DNA from: Clostridiales bacterium
GTDB lineage: Bacteria > Bacillota > Clostridia > Oscillospirales > Oscillospiraceae
Direction: 5' to 3'
Assembly (NCBI GenBank): GCA_022772585.1
Contig: JALEZN010000027.1
Span: 1 to 35,983, forward strand
Length of the DNA stretch: 35,983 nucleotides
Part shown: piece after piece, positions 7,772 to 14,128 of the stretch
Layout of the letters: the number at the start of each line of letters is the position of its first letter
Numbering within the stretch: position 1 is the first letter of the stretch
Position numbers and translations under genes: made by a program
Notes under the pieces: model-generated
The model's database searches: none
What the model was told of the DNA's origin: nothing
The model's input: only the letters and a program-made list of their open reading frames with translations

Positions 7772-8866
7772 ATGAAGAAACTGCTTCCCCTGTTCCTGGC
7801 CGGCGCCCTGATTCTGGGCGTCTCCGCCTGCGGCGGCAGCGGCTCTAATTCCACCCCCGCTCCTGCTGCCTCTTCTCCCGCCGCTTCTTCTCCTGCCGCC
7901 TCTTCTCCCGCCGGCGGCGAGACCGACTATTCCAGCCTGAAGGTGGGCGTGCTGCTCCCCGGCTCCCCCACTGACGGCGGCTACTGCCAGCAGGGCGCCG
8001 ACGGCATCCGTGCCATCGAGGCCAAGTACGGCTGCCAGATCAGCATCATCGACTCCGTCACCACCGCCGAGGTGGCCCGGGCCGAGGCTGAGAACATGGC
8101 TGCCGAGGGCTATACCGCCGTGTTCGGCCAGGGCGGCCAGTTCGCCGAGTACTTCAAGGAAGTCGCCGCCGACTATCCCGACACCTGGTTCGTCACCAAC
8201 GGCGGCTCCATCACCGGCGACAACCAGTTCCCCATGTGCATGAGCACTGAGGAAGGCAGCTATGTCTGCGGCGTTCTGGGCGGCAAGCTCTCCAAGAGCG
8301 GCACCCTGGGCACCGTGGTCAGCGGTGACTGGCCCTCCTTCACCAAGCCCTGCGTGGGCTTCGCCCTGGGCGCCAAGAGCGTGAACCCCGACGCCACCGT
8401 CAAGTTCGCCGTGCTCAGCGCTTCCAATTCCAACGAGTCCTATGAGACCGTGAAGAACCAGATCCAGAGCGGCGCTGACGTGTTCTTCCCCAACGCGGAC
8501 GAGGGCAACAACGGCGCGGTCAAGGCTGTGTCCGAGGCTGACGGCGTGTACTCCTTCGGCGTGTTCGGCGACTACATCTCCGGCGCTCCCGACAAGGTCC
8601 TGGGCAACATGATGGTGGACGCCCCCGGCGCCTATGTGGCCGCCTTTGACGCCATCGTCAGCGGCGAGGCCACCGGCGACATCATGTTCCTGGGCATGAA
8701 GGACGGCATCATCTCCTTCCAGTGGAACGAGGACCTGAAGGCCACCCTGCCTGAGGACGTTGTCTCCGCCGTGGAGCAGACCATCGAGGACATCAAGGCC
8801 GGCAAGATCGACATCCCCAACGAGTACGACATCGGCGAGACCGGCATCGACATGTACTTCAACTGA
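7772..8866 (+). CDS. BMP-family substrate-binding lipoprotein, copy 3
   Basis: A 364-aa lipoprotein with lipobox V-S-A-C (C20) and a linker of A-S-S-P repeats (about 30-50), then a BMP domain very similar to copy 1. Both share the Y-C-Q-Q-G-A-D-G motif, D-Y-P-D-T-W-F-V-T-N-G-G, M-C-M-S-T-E-E-G and the C-terminal I-P-N-E-Y. The start ATG follows TTGGAGGAACC. High identity to copy 1 and the intervening divergent copy 2 indicate duplication followed by divergence. It probably shares the copy 2 transcript by read-through of the hairpin at 7709-7756. It has no transporter partner in the window and would need a distant ABC permease/ATPase or act as a sensor. Ligand unknown. Confidence 0.85.
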   Translation: MKKLLPLFLAGALILGVSACGGSGSNSTPAPAASSPAASSPAASSPAGGETDYSSLKVGVLLPGSPTDGGYCQQGADGIRAIEAKYGCQISIIDSVTTAEVARAEAENMAAEGYTAVFGQGGQFAEYFKEVAADYPDTWFVTNGGSITGDNQFPMCMSTEEGSYVCGVLGGKLSKSGTLGTVVSGDWPSFTKPCVGFALGAKSVNPDATVKFAVLSASNSNESYETVKNQIQSGADVFFPNADEGNNGAVKAVSEADGVYSFGVFGDYISGAPDKVLGNMMVDAPGAYVAAFDAIVSGEATGDIMFLGMKDGIISFQWNEDLKATLPEDVVSAVEQTIEDIKAGKIDIPNEYDIGETGIDMYFN

Positions 8867-8887
8867 TTTTTTACCCGCGTATTAAAC

Positions 8888-8923
8888 AAGCCCGGGGGTC
8901 TTTTACAGGCCTCCGGGCTTTTT
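8888..8923 (+). terminator. intrinsic terminator after BMP copy 3
   Basis: The stem AAGCCCGG (8888-8895) pairs with CCGGGCTT (8913-8920) and continues with three more pairs. It is followed by a T-run at 8919-8923. Confidence 0.85.
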
Positions 8924-8937
8924 GTCCCTCTGATACT

Positions 8938-9077
8938 GATTCTTGATTAAAAAATTTAATTAAGAATCCCGTGTGCCGCGCACACTTGCACCGTGCTAAC
9001 GCACGCTGCGCCGTCTTATGCAGTTCTTGACGCACCTACGGCGCTATAAAAAGCTTTAAAGCTTTTTATCAAGAACT
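8938..9077. repeat. palindromic, MITE-like intergenic element
   Basis: A perfect 14-pair hairpin (8938-8951 with 8955-8968, one G-U) opens the element. Next come a GTGTG/CACAC hairpin (8971-8985), GCGCCGT (9008-9014) pairing with ACGGCGC (9038-9044), and a perfect 24-bp palindrome (9046-9069). AGTTCTTGA (9022-9030) pairs with TCAAGAACT (9069-9077). The outer ends, TTCTTGATTAAAAA and TTTTTATCAAGAA, are near inverted copies of each other, like short terminal inverted repeats. No coding capacity is seen. Dispersal in the genome is inferred, not seen. Confidence 0.5.
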
Positions 9078-9090
9078 AGTATGAACAGAC

Positions 9091-9123
9091 AAGGCCCTGA
9101 GACGCGCCGCGCCTCAGGGCCTT
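9091..9123. terminator. hairpin between the BMP cluster and lysR, possible bidirectional terminator
   Basis: An 11-bp perfect stem (9091-9101 with 9113-9123) and an 11-nt GC loop, 23 bp beyond the end of lysR. The T-tract is short on the plus side (CTTTCT) and weak on the minus side, so strength is uncertain. Confidence 0.55.
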
Positions 9124-9145
9124 TCTATCCGGGTATACGGAGCTT

Positions 9146-10078
9146 TTATACAGGCTCGTTGTCGCCCCCCGCCATGATCTCTCCCTGGAAGAAGCGGGGC
9201 AGTTCCTTCAAAAGCATGGCGGCGGCGGGGGAGTGGGGCCGGTTCCGGTGGTGGATCAGATAAAACTGCCGGTCCAGCAGAGGGCTGTCATAGTCAAAGG
9301 GCAGGATGGCCCCCATACGGACATAGTCGGTGGCCGCCAGGCCGGAGACGATGGAGATGCCCAGGCCGTTCTTCACGCCCTGGAGGATGCTCTCGGTGCT
9401 CTGGAACTGGGCGGCCAGCACCAGCTCCCGGGGATCGATACCGATGCCCCGCAGGAATTCCTCGCTCCGCTTGCGGGTGCCGGAGCCCGCCTCCCGCACC
9501 AGGAAGGGGCTGGAGCGCAGCACCTGGCCCGTCATGCTGCCCCCCAGCTCCCGGTATTCCCGGGTATTGGGGGTGACGATGACCATGCGCTCGGAGAAGA
9601 AGGGGGTGCAGACGCAGCCCGCCTTCTGGACCGGGGATCCCACGATGCCCAGCTCGGCCCCGTTCTCAAAGATACGCTGGGCCACCTGGCTGCTGTCCCC
9701 CTGGTAGATCTGGAAAAAGACCTTGGGATAGCGCTTGCGCAGGTGGGGCAGGATCCGGGGCAGCAGATACTGGGAGGGCACCGTGGACGCCGCCACCGAC
9801 AGCGCCCCCTGAATGTCGGACGAGGCTGTTTTTACGTCCTGCTCCGCCCGCTCACACAGGCCCAGGATCTGGGTAGCATAGCCAAAGAGCACGCTGCCGG
9901 TGGACGTGAGCTGGATCTCCTTGGTGGAGCGGATGACCAGCTTGGTGCCCAGCTCGGCCTCCAGCGCGCTGATGTGGGCACTGATGGTGGGCTGGGTCAG
10001 ATAGAGGGCGTCGGCCGCTTTTGAAAAGCTTTTCAGCCGGGCCACCTGTACAAAGACCTCCAGTTGTTTGAGCTGCAT
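9146..10078 (-). CDS. selenium metabolism-associated LysR-family regulator
   Basis: A 310-aa LysR-type transcription factor. Residues 1-60 form the winged helix-turn-helix (L-K-S-F-S-K-A-A-D-A-L-Y-L-T-Q-P-T-I-S plus the S-T-K-E-I-Q-L-T-S-T-G wing). Residues 90-300 form the effector-binding domain. Length is typical. The ATG at 10078 is preceded by GGAGAGGAA. It is divergent from selD with a 98-101-bp shared control region, the usual LysR arrangement. A LysR subfamily known from genome context accompanies selD/yedE clusters, and both sequence and position agree with it. It probably senses a selenium or purine-pathway signal and controls selD, itself, and perhaps yedE or the BMP genes; effector and targets are inferred. 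Confidence 0.88.
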   Translation of the reverse strand: MQLKQLEVFVQVARLKSFSKAADALYLTQPTISAHISALEAELGTKLVIRSTKEIQLTSTGSVLFGYATQILGLCERAEQDVKTASSDIQGALSVAASTVPSQYLLPRILPHLRKRYPKVFFQIYQGDSSQVAQRIFENGAELGIVGSPVQKAGCVCTPFFSERMVIVTPNTREYRELGGSMTGQVLRSSPFLVREAGSGTRKRSEEFLRGIGIDPRELVLAAQFQSTESILQGVKNGLGISIVSGLAATDYVRMGAILPFDYDSPLLDRQFYLIHHRNRPHSPAAAMLLKELPRFFQGEIMAGGDNEPV

Positions 10079-10097
10079 ATGTTCGTTCCTCTCCCTG

Positions 10098-10127
10098 TTG
10101 CTATTTTCTTATCTTTGGTCTAAAATA
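10098..10127 (+). promoter_or_regulatory. selD promoter with overlapping LysR-type inverted repeat
   Basis: TTGCTA (10098-10103), a 17-nt spacer and TAAAAT (10121-10126). A 6-bp inverted repeat, TATTTT (10102-10107) and AAAATA (10122-10127), overlaps it. It lies in the lysR-selD divergent region, where a LysR site is expected. Confidence 0.5.
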
Positions 10128-10179
10128 AAAGCACCGTTTTAAAAATTACCAGAATAAATGATAAAAGAAGGTGCGGAAC

Positions 10180-11235
10180 ATGTCCTCTGAACCGAAGAAA
10201 TACAAGCTCACCGAGATGACGTCGGCCGGCGGGTGAGGGGCCAAGATAGGACCGGGTGTCCTAGGAAAACTGCTGGCCGACCTGCCCCGCATCTATGATC
10301 CCAACCTGATGGTGGGCTTTGACTCCAGCGACGATGCCGCCGTGTACCGCGTCAATGACGACACCGCCATGATCGCCACGGTGGATTTTTTCCCGCCCAT
10401 CGTGGACGACCCCTTCCAGTTCGGACAGGTGGCCGCCACCAACGCCCTCAGCGACGTATGGGCCATGGGCGGCACGCCCAAAATCGCCATGAACCTGCTC
10501 ACCTTCCCCAGCTGCCTGCCCCTGGACGCGGTGCAGGGCATCCTGGCCGGCGGATACGACAAGGTGATGGAGGCCGGGGCCGTCATCGTGGGCGGCCACA
10601 GCATTGAGGATAAGGAGCCCAAGTACGGCCTGTGCGTCATGGGCTTTGCCCGCCCGGAGGAGATCCTCACCAACGACGGCGCCCGGGAGGGCGACATTCT
10701 GGTCATCACCAAGCCCCTGGGCACCGGCGTCCTCTCCACCGCCGCCAAGGCGGGGCTCCTCTCCGATGGGGAATACAAAGAGATGCTGGACATCATGACC
10801 ACCCTGAACAAAAAAGGGCAGGAAGCCATGCTCCCCGTCCATCCTACCGCCTGTACCGATATCACCGGCTTCGGCCTTCTGGGGCATGTCCAGGAGATGG
10901 CCAAGGGCTGCGGCCACACCGTTGAGCTCTGGGCCGACCAGGTCCCCATCGTACCCAAGGCGCTGGAACTGGCCAGGGACGGCATCATCCCCGGAGGGGC
11001 CTACAACAACATGGGCTACCTGGCCGAGGATGTCGTGGTGGAGAGCGGTATTCCCCTGGAGCGGTCTGACGTCCTCTACGATCCACAGACCGCCGGTGGG
11101 CTGCTCATCACCGTGCCTGAGGCCCGTGCGGAAGAGCTGCTCCACCGGCTCCACGATCTGGGGGTGCCCGGCGCAGCCATCGGAGCGGTGGTCCCCAGAG
11201 GCGAACACATGGTCCGGGTCCGTCCCGGGCGCTGA
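10180..11235 (+). CDS. selD: selenide, water dikinase, a selenocysteine-containing SelD (TGA at codon 19)
   Basis: A 351-residue enzyme that makes selenophosphate from selenide and ATP. The ATG at 10180 follows AGAAGG by about 8 nt. Codons 1-18 lead into S-A-G-G-U-G-A-K, where U19 is encoded by the in-frame TGA at 10234-10236. Other SelD proteins have Cys or Sec at this catalytic position, followed by the essential Lys (K22 here). The frame then runs uninterrupted to 11235, through the G-F-D-S-S-D-D-A-A-V metal/ATP motif and the S-D-V-W-A-M-G-G motif. A bSECIS-like hairpin lies immediately downstream. Read without Sec, the gene would be a peptide of 18 codons plus an N-truncated ORF lacking the catalytic loop. 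The Sec codon implies a functional selABC system elsewhere in the genome. A sequencing error is unlikely because the reading frame and motif are perfect. Confidence 0.95.
10247..10263 (+). promoter_or_regulatory. bacterial SECIS-like hairpin in selD
   Basis: A 6-bp perfect stem, TAGGAC (10247-10252) with GTCCTA (10258-10263), and a 5-nt loop CGGGT. The loop begins 17 nt after the TGA (16 nt between). A small apical loop with G residues at this distance is what SelB-dependent bSECIS elements show. Confidence 0.75.
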
Positions 11236-11250
11236 CAGAACATGATTTGA

Positions 11251-11288
11251 CGCGGGTCCCGGCAGACGCCGGGGCCCGCGCCGCTTTT
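11251..11288 (+). terminator. probable terminator after selD
   Basis: A 13-bp GC-rich stem (11251-11263 with 11268-11280) and a 4-nt loop, then CCGCTTTT. The T-run is short and offset, but the stem is very stable. Confidence 0.65.
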
Positions 11289-11454
11289 GGGGCCACAGCC
11301 ATTCAAGGGTATGGTATCAGTATACACCTTTCCCCTTAAAAATGAAATAGTTTATTTGAAATAAAGATATTGTTTATCGATAGATTTTTATTTTAAAGTA
11401 TTTTATTTATTGTTTTTGTCTATTTATTATATTTTATATTATTGATTCTATCAA

Positions 11455-11484
11455 TTTCCATTCCCTTCCCATATGGTCTATAAT
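11455..11484 (+). promoter_or_regulatory. promoter for the yedE operon
   Basis: TTTCCA (11455-11460), an 18-nt spacer and a perfect TATAAT (11479-11484). It has an AT-rich upstream tract and gives a leader of about 45 nt before yedE. Confidence 0.65.
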
Positions 11485-11535
11485 GCTTTTAGGATATGCG
11501 TTGTGTGGCGCGTATGAGGATAAGGAGGAATTTTT

Positions 11536-12597
11536 ATGACAAAACTGAAAGAGCATGGCCCGATCATTGTGGCCGGCCTGGCGGTGGGCCTGATCGCGGC
11601 CATCCTGACCAAGCTGGGCAACCCCGGCAACATGGGCTTCTGTATCGCCTGCTTCCTGCGGGACATTGCCGGTGCCCTGGGTCTGCACCGGGCCGCCGTG
11701 GTACAGTACATCCGTCCTGAGATCATCGGCCTGGTCCTGGGCGCCATGGTCATGGCCATGGTGAGCAAGGAGTTCAACGTCCGGGGCGGCTCGTCCCCCA
11801 TGGCCCGCTTTGTGCTGGGCTTCTGCGTGATGGTGGGCGCGCTGATGTTCCTGGGCTGTCCCCTGCGCATGGTCCTCCGCCTGGGCGGCGGCGACCTGAA
11901 CGCCCTGATGGGCCTGGTGGGCTTTGTCATCGGTATCTTTGTGGGCACCCTGTTCCTGAAGGCCGGCTTCTCCCTGAAGAAGTCCACTCCCCAGCCCAAG
12001 GTAGAGGGCTTCCTGATGCCCGCCATCACCGTGGCCCTGCTGGTGCTGCTGGTGGCCGCTCCCGCCTTCATCTTCTTCTCTGAGGAGGCCCCCGGCTCCA
12101 AGCACGCTCCCATCGTAATCGCCCTGGCCGCCGGCCTCATCGTGGGCGCCCTGGCTCAGAAGACCCGCCTGTGCATGGTGGGCGGCATCCGCGACGCCAT
12201 TATGTTCCGGGACTTCCATCTGCTCATGGGCTTTGTGGCCATCTTCGTGGCCGCGCTGGTGGGCAACCTGATCCTGGGCAACCCCGTCAACTTCTCCTTT
12301 ACCGACCAGCCCGTGGCCTACAATGACGGCGTGTGGAACCTGATGGGCATGGTGCTGGTGGGCTTTGCCTCCGTCCTGCTGGGCGGCTGTCCCCTGCGTC
12401 AGCTTATCCTCTCCGGCAGCGGCAACAGCGACTCCTCCGTGGCCGTGCTGGGCATGGTGACCGGCGCCGCCTTCTGCCACAACTTCGGCCTGGCCTCCTC
12501 CGGCAAGGGCCCCACCGCCAACGGCCAGATCGCCGTGATCATCGGCCTGATCGTGGTGGCCGTCATCGGCGCCGCCAACCTGAACAAGAAGAAATAA
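11536..12597 (+). CDS. yedE: YedE-type selenium-associated membrane transporter
   Basis: A 353-aa integral membrane protein of the YeeE/YedE family (sulfur-transport domain repeated twice, about 9 or more membrane segments). The first half carries G-F-C-I-A-C-F-L-R and G-C-P-L-R; the second carries L-C-M-V-G-G-I-R and G-G-C-P-L-R. The paired Cys-containing motifs are the family's conduction residues; related YeeE proteins move thiosulfate through a cysteine relay. The selenium-linked YedE branch is predicted to import a selenium compound. The ATG at 11536 follows AAGGAGGA. It heads an operon with a TusA-like protein (18-bp gap) and a DUF3343 protein. The transported species is inferred from context. 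Confidence 0.92.
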   Translation: MTKLKEHGPIIVAGLAVGLIAAILTKLGNPGNMGFCIACFLRDIAGALGLHRAAVVQYIRPEIIGLVLGAMVMAMVSKEFNVRGGSSPMARFVLGFCVMVGALMFLGCPLRMVLRLGGGDLNALMGLVGFVIGIFVGTLFLKAGFSLKKSTPQPKVEGFLMPAITVALLVLLVAAPAFIFFSEEAPGSKHAPIVIALAAGLIVGALAQKTRLCMVGGIRDAIMFRDFHLLMGFVAIFVAALVGNLILGNPVNFSFTDQPVAYNDGVWNLMGMVLVGFASVLLGGCPLRQLILSGSGNSDSSVAVLGMVTGAAFCHNFGLASSGKGPTANGQIAVIIGLIVVAVIGAANLNKKK

Positions 12598-12615
12598 GGG
12601 AAGGGAGTACATATT

Positions 12616-12819
12616 ATGAATGAGATCGACGCCAGAGGCTATTCCTGCCCCGAGCCTGTCCTGATGACCAAGAACGCCCTGAAGGGCGGCGTTCCCCTGA
12701 AGGTGATGGTGGACAGCATGACCCCCGTGCAGAACATTACCCGCTTTGCCTCCAACGCCGGCTACAAGGTGAGCCACAAGGCCGTGGGCGAGGACTTTGA
12801 GATCCTCATCGAGAAGTAA
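12616..12819 (+). CDS. TusA-like sulfur/selenium carrier (YedF N-terminal type)
   Basis: A 67-aa TusA-fold protein. The N-terminal motif G-Y-S-C-P-E-P-V (C13 or close to it) is the TusA C-P-x-P active site, whose Cys carries persulfide or perselenide. Length matches a stand-alone TusA domain. The longer YedF found in many Se-using anaerobes has an extra C-terminal DsrE-like domain, which is absent here. The ATG follows GGGAAGGGAG. It sits between yedE and DUF3343 with very short gaps, so it probably accepts imported Se/S and hands it on, possibly towards SelD or the Se-Mo hydroxylase maturation system. I do not give a symbol because tusA and yedF cannot be told apart here. Confidence 0.88.
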   Translation: MNEIDARGYSCPEPVLMTKNALKGGVPLKVMVDSMTPVQNITRFASNAGYKVSHKAVGEDFEILIEK

Positions 12820-12820
12820 G

Positions 12821-13066
12821 ATGGACCAGATCGCCACCTTCCATACCCACCTGGGGGCCATGAGCTTCCAGCGGCGGCTGAAAGCGGCGGGGGACGCTCC
12901 GGCCATGATGCCGGTGCCCCGGGCCCTGTCCGCCTCCTGCGGCACCTGCGTGAAGTTTACCCTGGATTTTGACCCGCAGACCATGGCCGATGAGGATCTG
13001 GACGCGGTCTACGCCGCCGAGGGCGGCGGGACCTACCGTCTGATCTTCCAGAACGACGAGGAATAA
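12821..13066 (+). CDS. DUF3343 small protein, putative Se/S carrier
   Basis: An 81-aa cytoplasmic protein. The signature A-S-C-G-T-C-V-K-F at about 40-48 holds two cysteines and fits the DUF3343 family, proposed as Se/S carriers because of constant linkage to yedE/yedF/selD. The ATG at 12821 begins 1 nt after the upstream TAA, with only a weak ribosome site (GAGAAG), so translation is probably coupled to the TusA-like gene. An in-frame extension upstream overlaps that gene and is not needed. It is the last gene of the operon; a strong terminator follows. Function beyond thiol chemistry is unproven. Confidence 0.85.
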   Translation: MDQIATFHTHLGAMSFQRRLKAAGDAPAMMPVPRALSASCGTCVKFTLDFDPQTMADEDLDAVYAAEGGGTYRLIFQNDEE

Positions 13067-13083
13067 CTTAAAATGACCGCCGC

Positions 13084-13117
13084 CCCCTCCGCAGACGCGG
13101 AGGGGACGGTATTTTTA
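13084..13117 (+). terminator. terminator of the yedE operon
   Basis: A 9-bp perfect stem (13084-13092 with 13097-13105), AGAC loop and a following ATTTTTATT tract, 17 nt after the DUF3343 stop. Confidence 0.85.
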
Positions 13118-13240
13118 TTCCCGCGGCACAGATCAAGCCGCCGGAATATACAAAATTTAACAGAATATCAGAGGGCGCAACCGGATGCAACCACGATGTA
13201 AATCAAATTTGACATGGATGCCGCACATAATTGCGCCTAT

Positions 13241-13266
13241 GCAACCACAGGTTGCTTTTATTTTTG
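13241..13266 (+). terminator. small terminator-like hairpin upstream of the 115-aa membrane protein gene
   Basis: GCAACC (13241-13246), loop ACA, GGTTGC (13250-13255), then TTTTATTTTTG. The hairpin is short (6 bp) but followed by a good T-tract. A TTGACA lies at 13209-13214 without a clear -10. It could be a small attenuator or terminate a very short transcript. Confidence 0.4.
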
Positions 13267-13349
13267 TATATCCTATGGTAAAATTGGTACAGACAGGTTC
13301 TATGCTGCCGCAGGCAAACAATAACCATCCATTCGTGAGGTGAACTGCT

Positions 13350-13697
13350 ATGAAAGGCGCCTGGAAGACGCTGTGGGCCTTTGCCTGGGTCCTGATCGCG
13401 CTCTTTTTCCTGATCTGCGCCCCATTCCCCATGCGGGGTGAGCTGATGGACGGCGGGAAAACGTACCTGCTGTGCGGGGGCGTGTGCTTTATCAGCGCCG
13501 TTCTCTTCTATGACTTTGCCCGGCTGGACAGGTGGAAGGGCTGGAAGCGGGTGGCTCTGGCGGTATTCGTGGGGCTGGCGGCCTTTGTGACCGCGGGGCT
13601 CCTCAGCGGCTGGGACTATCAGGGAGCATTGGTGCTGCTGGTGTTTTTCCTGGGCGCGGAGCTGCATTGTCTCTTCGGAGCGGAGGATGAGGAATAA
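13350..13697 (+). CDS. uncharacterised four-helix membrane protein (115 aa)
   Basis: I do not recognise this family. Four hydrophobic segments are visible (about 7-26, 38-56, 66-86, 89-109), with short polar links, a W-K-G-W-K-R cytoplasmic-type turn before segment 3, and an acidic tail (G-A-E-D-E-E). The ATG at 13350 follows GTGAGGTG by 7-8 nt, which supports a real gene, and codon usage is GC-rich like the neighbours. It stands alone: a terminator-like hairpin precedes it and a non-coding gap follows. No enzymatic motif is seen. Confidence 0.7.
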   Translation: MKGAWKTLWAFAWVLIALFFLICAPFPMRGELMDGGKTYLLCGGVCFISAVLFYDFARLDRWKGWKRVALAVFVGLAAFVTAGLLSGWDYQGALVLLVFFLGAELHCLFGAEDEE

Positions 13698-13853
13698 ATT
13701 CATTCGATAGGCGCTTGCCTGGCGGATCTCCCGGGGCCAGACGCTGAGGGGCATCCGTCCAGCCCCCGCAGTAATCCTTCTCCCGGACATAAGCCCCGAC
13801 CGCCGCTTCGGGCAGTGTAAAATCCGGGCTGCTGAAGAGGTGATCGTAAACGC
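13698..13853 (-). pseudogene. possible remnant coding segment on the minus strand
   Basis: The minus strand stays open from about 13884 down to 13603. Between 13853 and 13698 it reads like compositionally normal protein (segments such as V-G-A-Y-V-R-E-K-D-Y-C-G-G-W). It has no ribosome site and runs antisense into the 115-aa gene. It may be a decayed gene fragment or chance. No family recognised. Confidence 0.2.
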
Positions 13854-14063
13854 ATGTCATCGAATTTTGATTTTGGAATCTCATTTATTATCTTCGGTGT
13901 TTTAATGTTTCGCTTTCCTGACTTCTTTTTCCGCTATTTTGATAGTTGGAAAGTTAAAGGGAAGAGTTCTCCATCAAAAGATCTTTATTTCCATATGCGG
14001 TTCGGAGCTTTTACGTTCATTTTCGTTGGTATTATCGTATGCATTTTTAGTTTCTTTGTTTAG
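13854..14063 (+). CDS. small AT-rich two-helix membrane protein (DUF6199-like)
   Basis: A 69-aa protein with hydrophobic segments at about 8-26 and 50-68 and a central basic loop R-Y-F-D-S-W-K-V-K-G. The pattern of a first helix, F-P-x-x-F, S-W-K, a short polar loop and a second helix resembles the small DUF6199 family; that match is by eye. The ATG at 13854 has GAAGAGGTGATC about 10-18 nt upstream. Its base composition is much more AT-rich than the surrounding genes, which suggests recent acquisition. It ends at a strong terminator shared with the convergent racemase gene. Function unknown. Confidence 0.6.
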   Translation: MSSNFDFGISFIIFGVLMFRFPDFFFRYFDSWKVKGKSSPSKDLYFHMRFGAFTFIFVGIIVCIFSFFV

Positions 14064-14085
14064 TTCTATTTTCCTGATGACGCAG

Positions 14086-14123
14086 AACGCCCGCCGTTCC
14101 CATTGGAACGGCGGGCGTTTTTC
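14086..14123 (+). terminator. strong terminator between convergent genes
   Basis: A 15-bp perfect stem (14086-14100 with 14105-14119), CATT loop and then TTTTT on the plus strand. The minus side has no T-run, so it mainly serves the small membrane protein gene and may partly serve the racemase gene. Confidence 0.85.
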
Positions 14124-14128
14124 CACAT

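Larger units (their letters stand above)
11236..11535 (+). other. 300-bp selD-yedE gap: terminator, AT-rich tract, yedE promoter
   Basis: After the selD terminator, bases 11320-11460 are strikingly AT-rich in an otherwise GC-rich window, then the yedE promoter and leader follow. Short A/T runs could act as an UP element or bind a nucleoid protein. I see no RNA gene or ORF with a ribosome site. Confidence 0.5.

Noticed and set aside
10309..11235. selD as a shorter gene starting at the ATG at 10309
   Set aside because: This start loses the catalytic loop and has no ribosome site; the Sec-TGA reading from 10180 restores the complete enzyme with a proper start.
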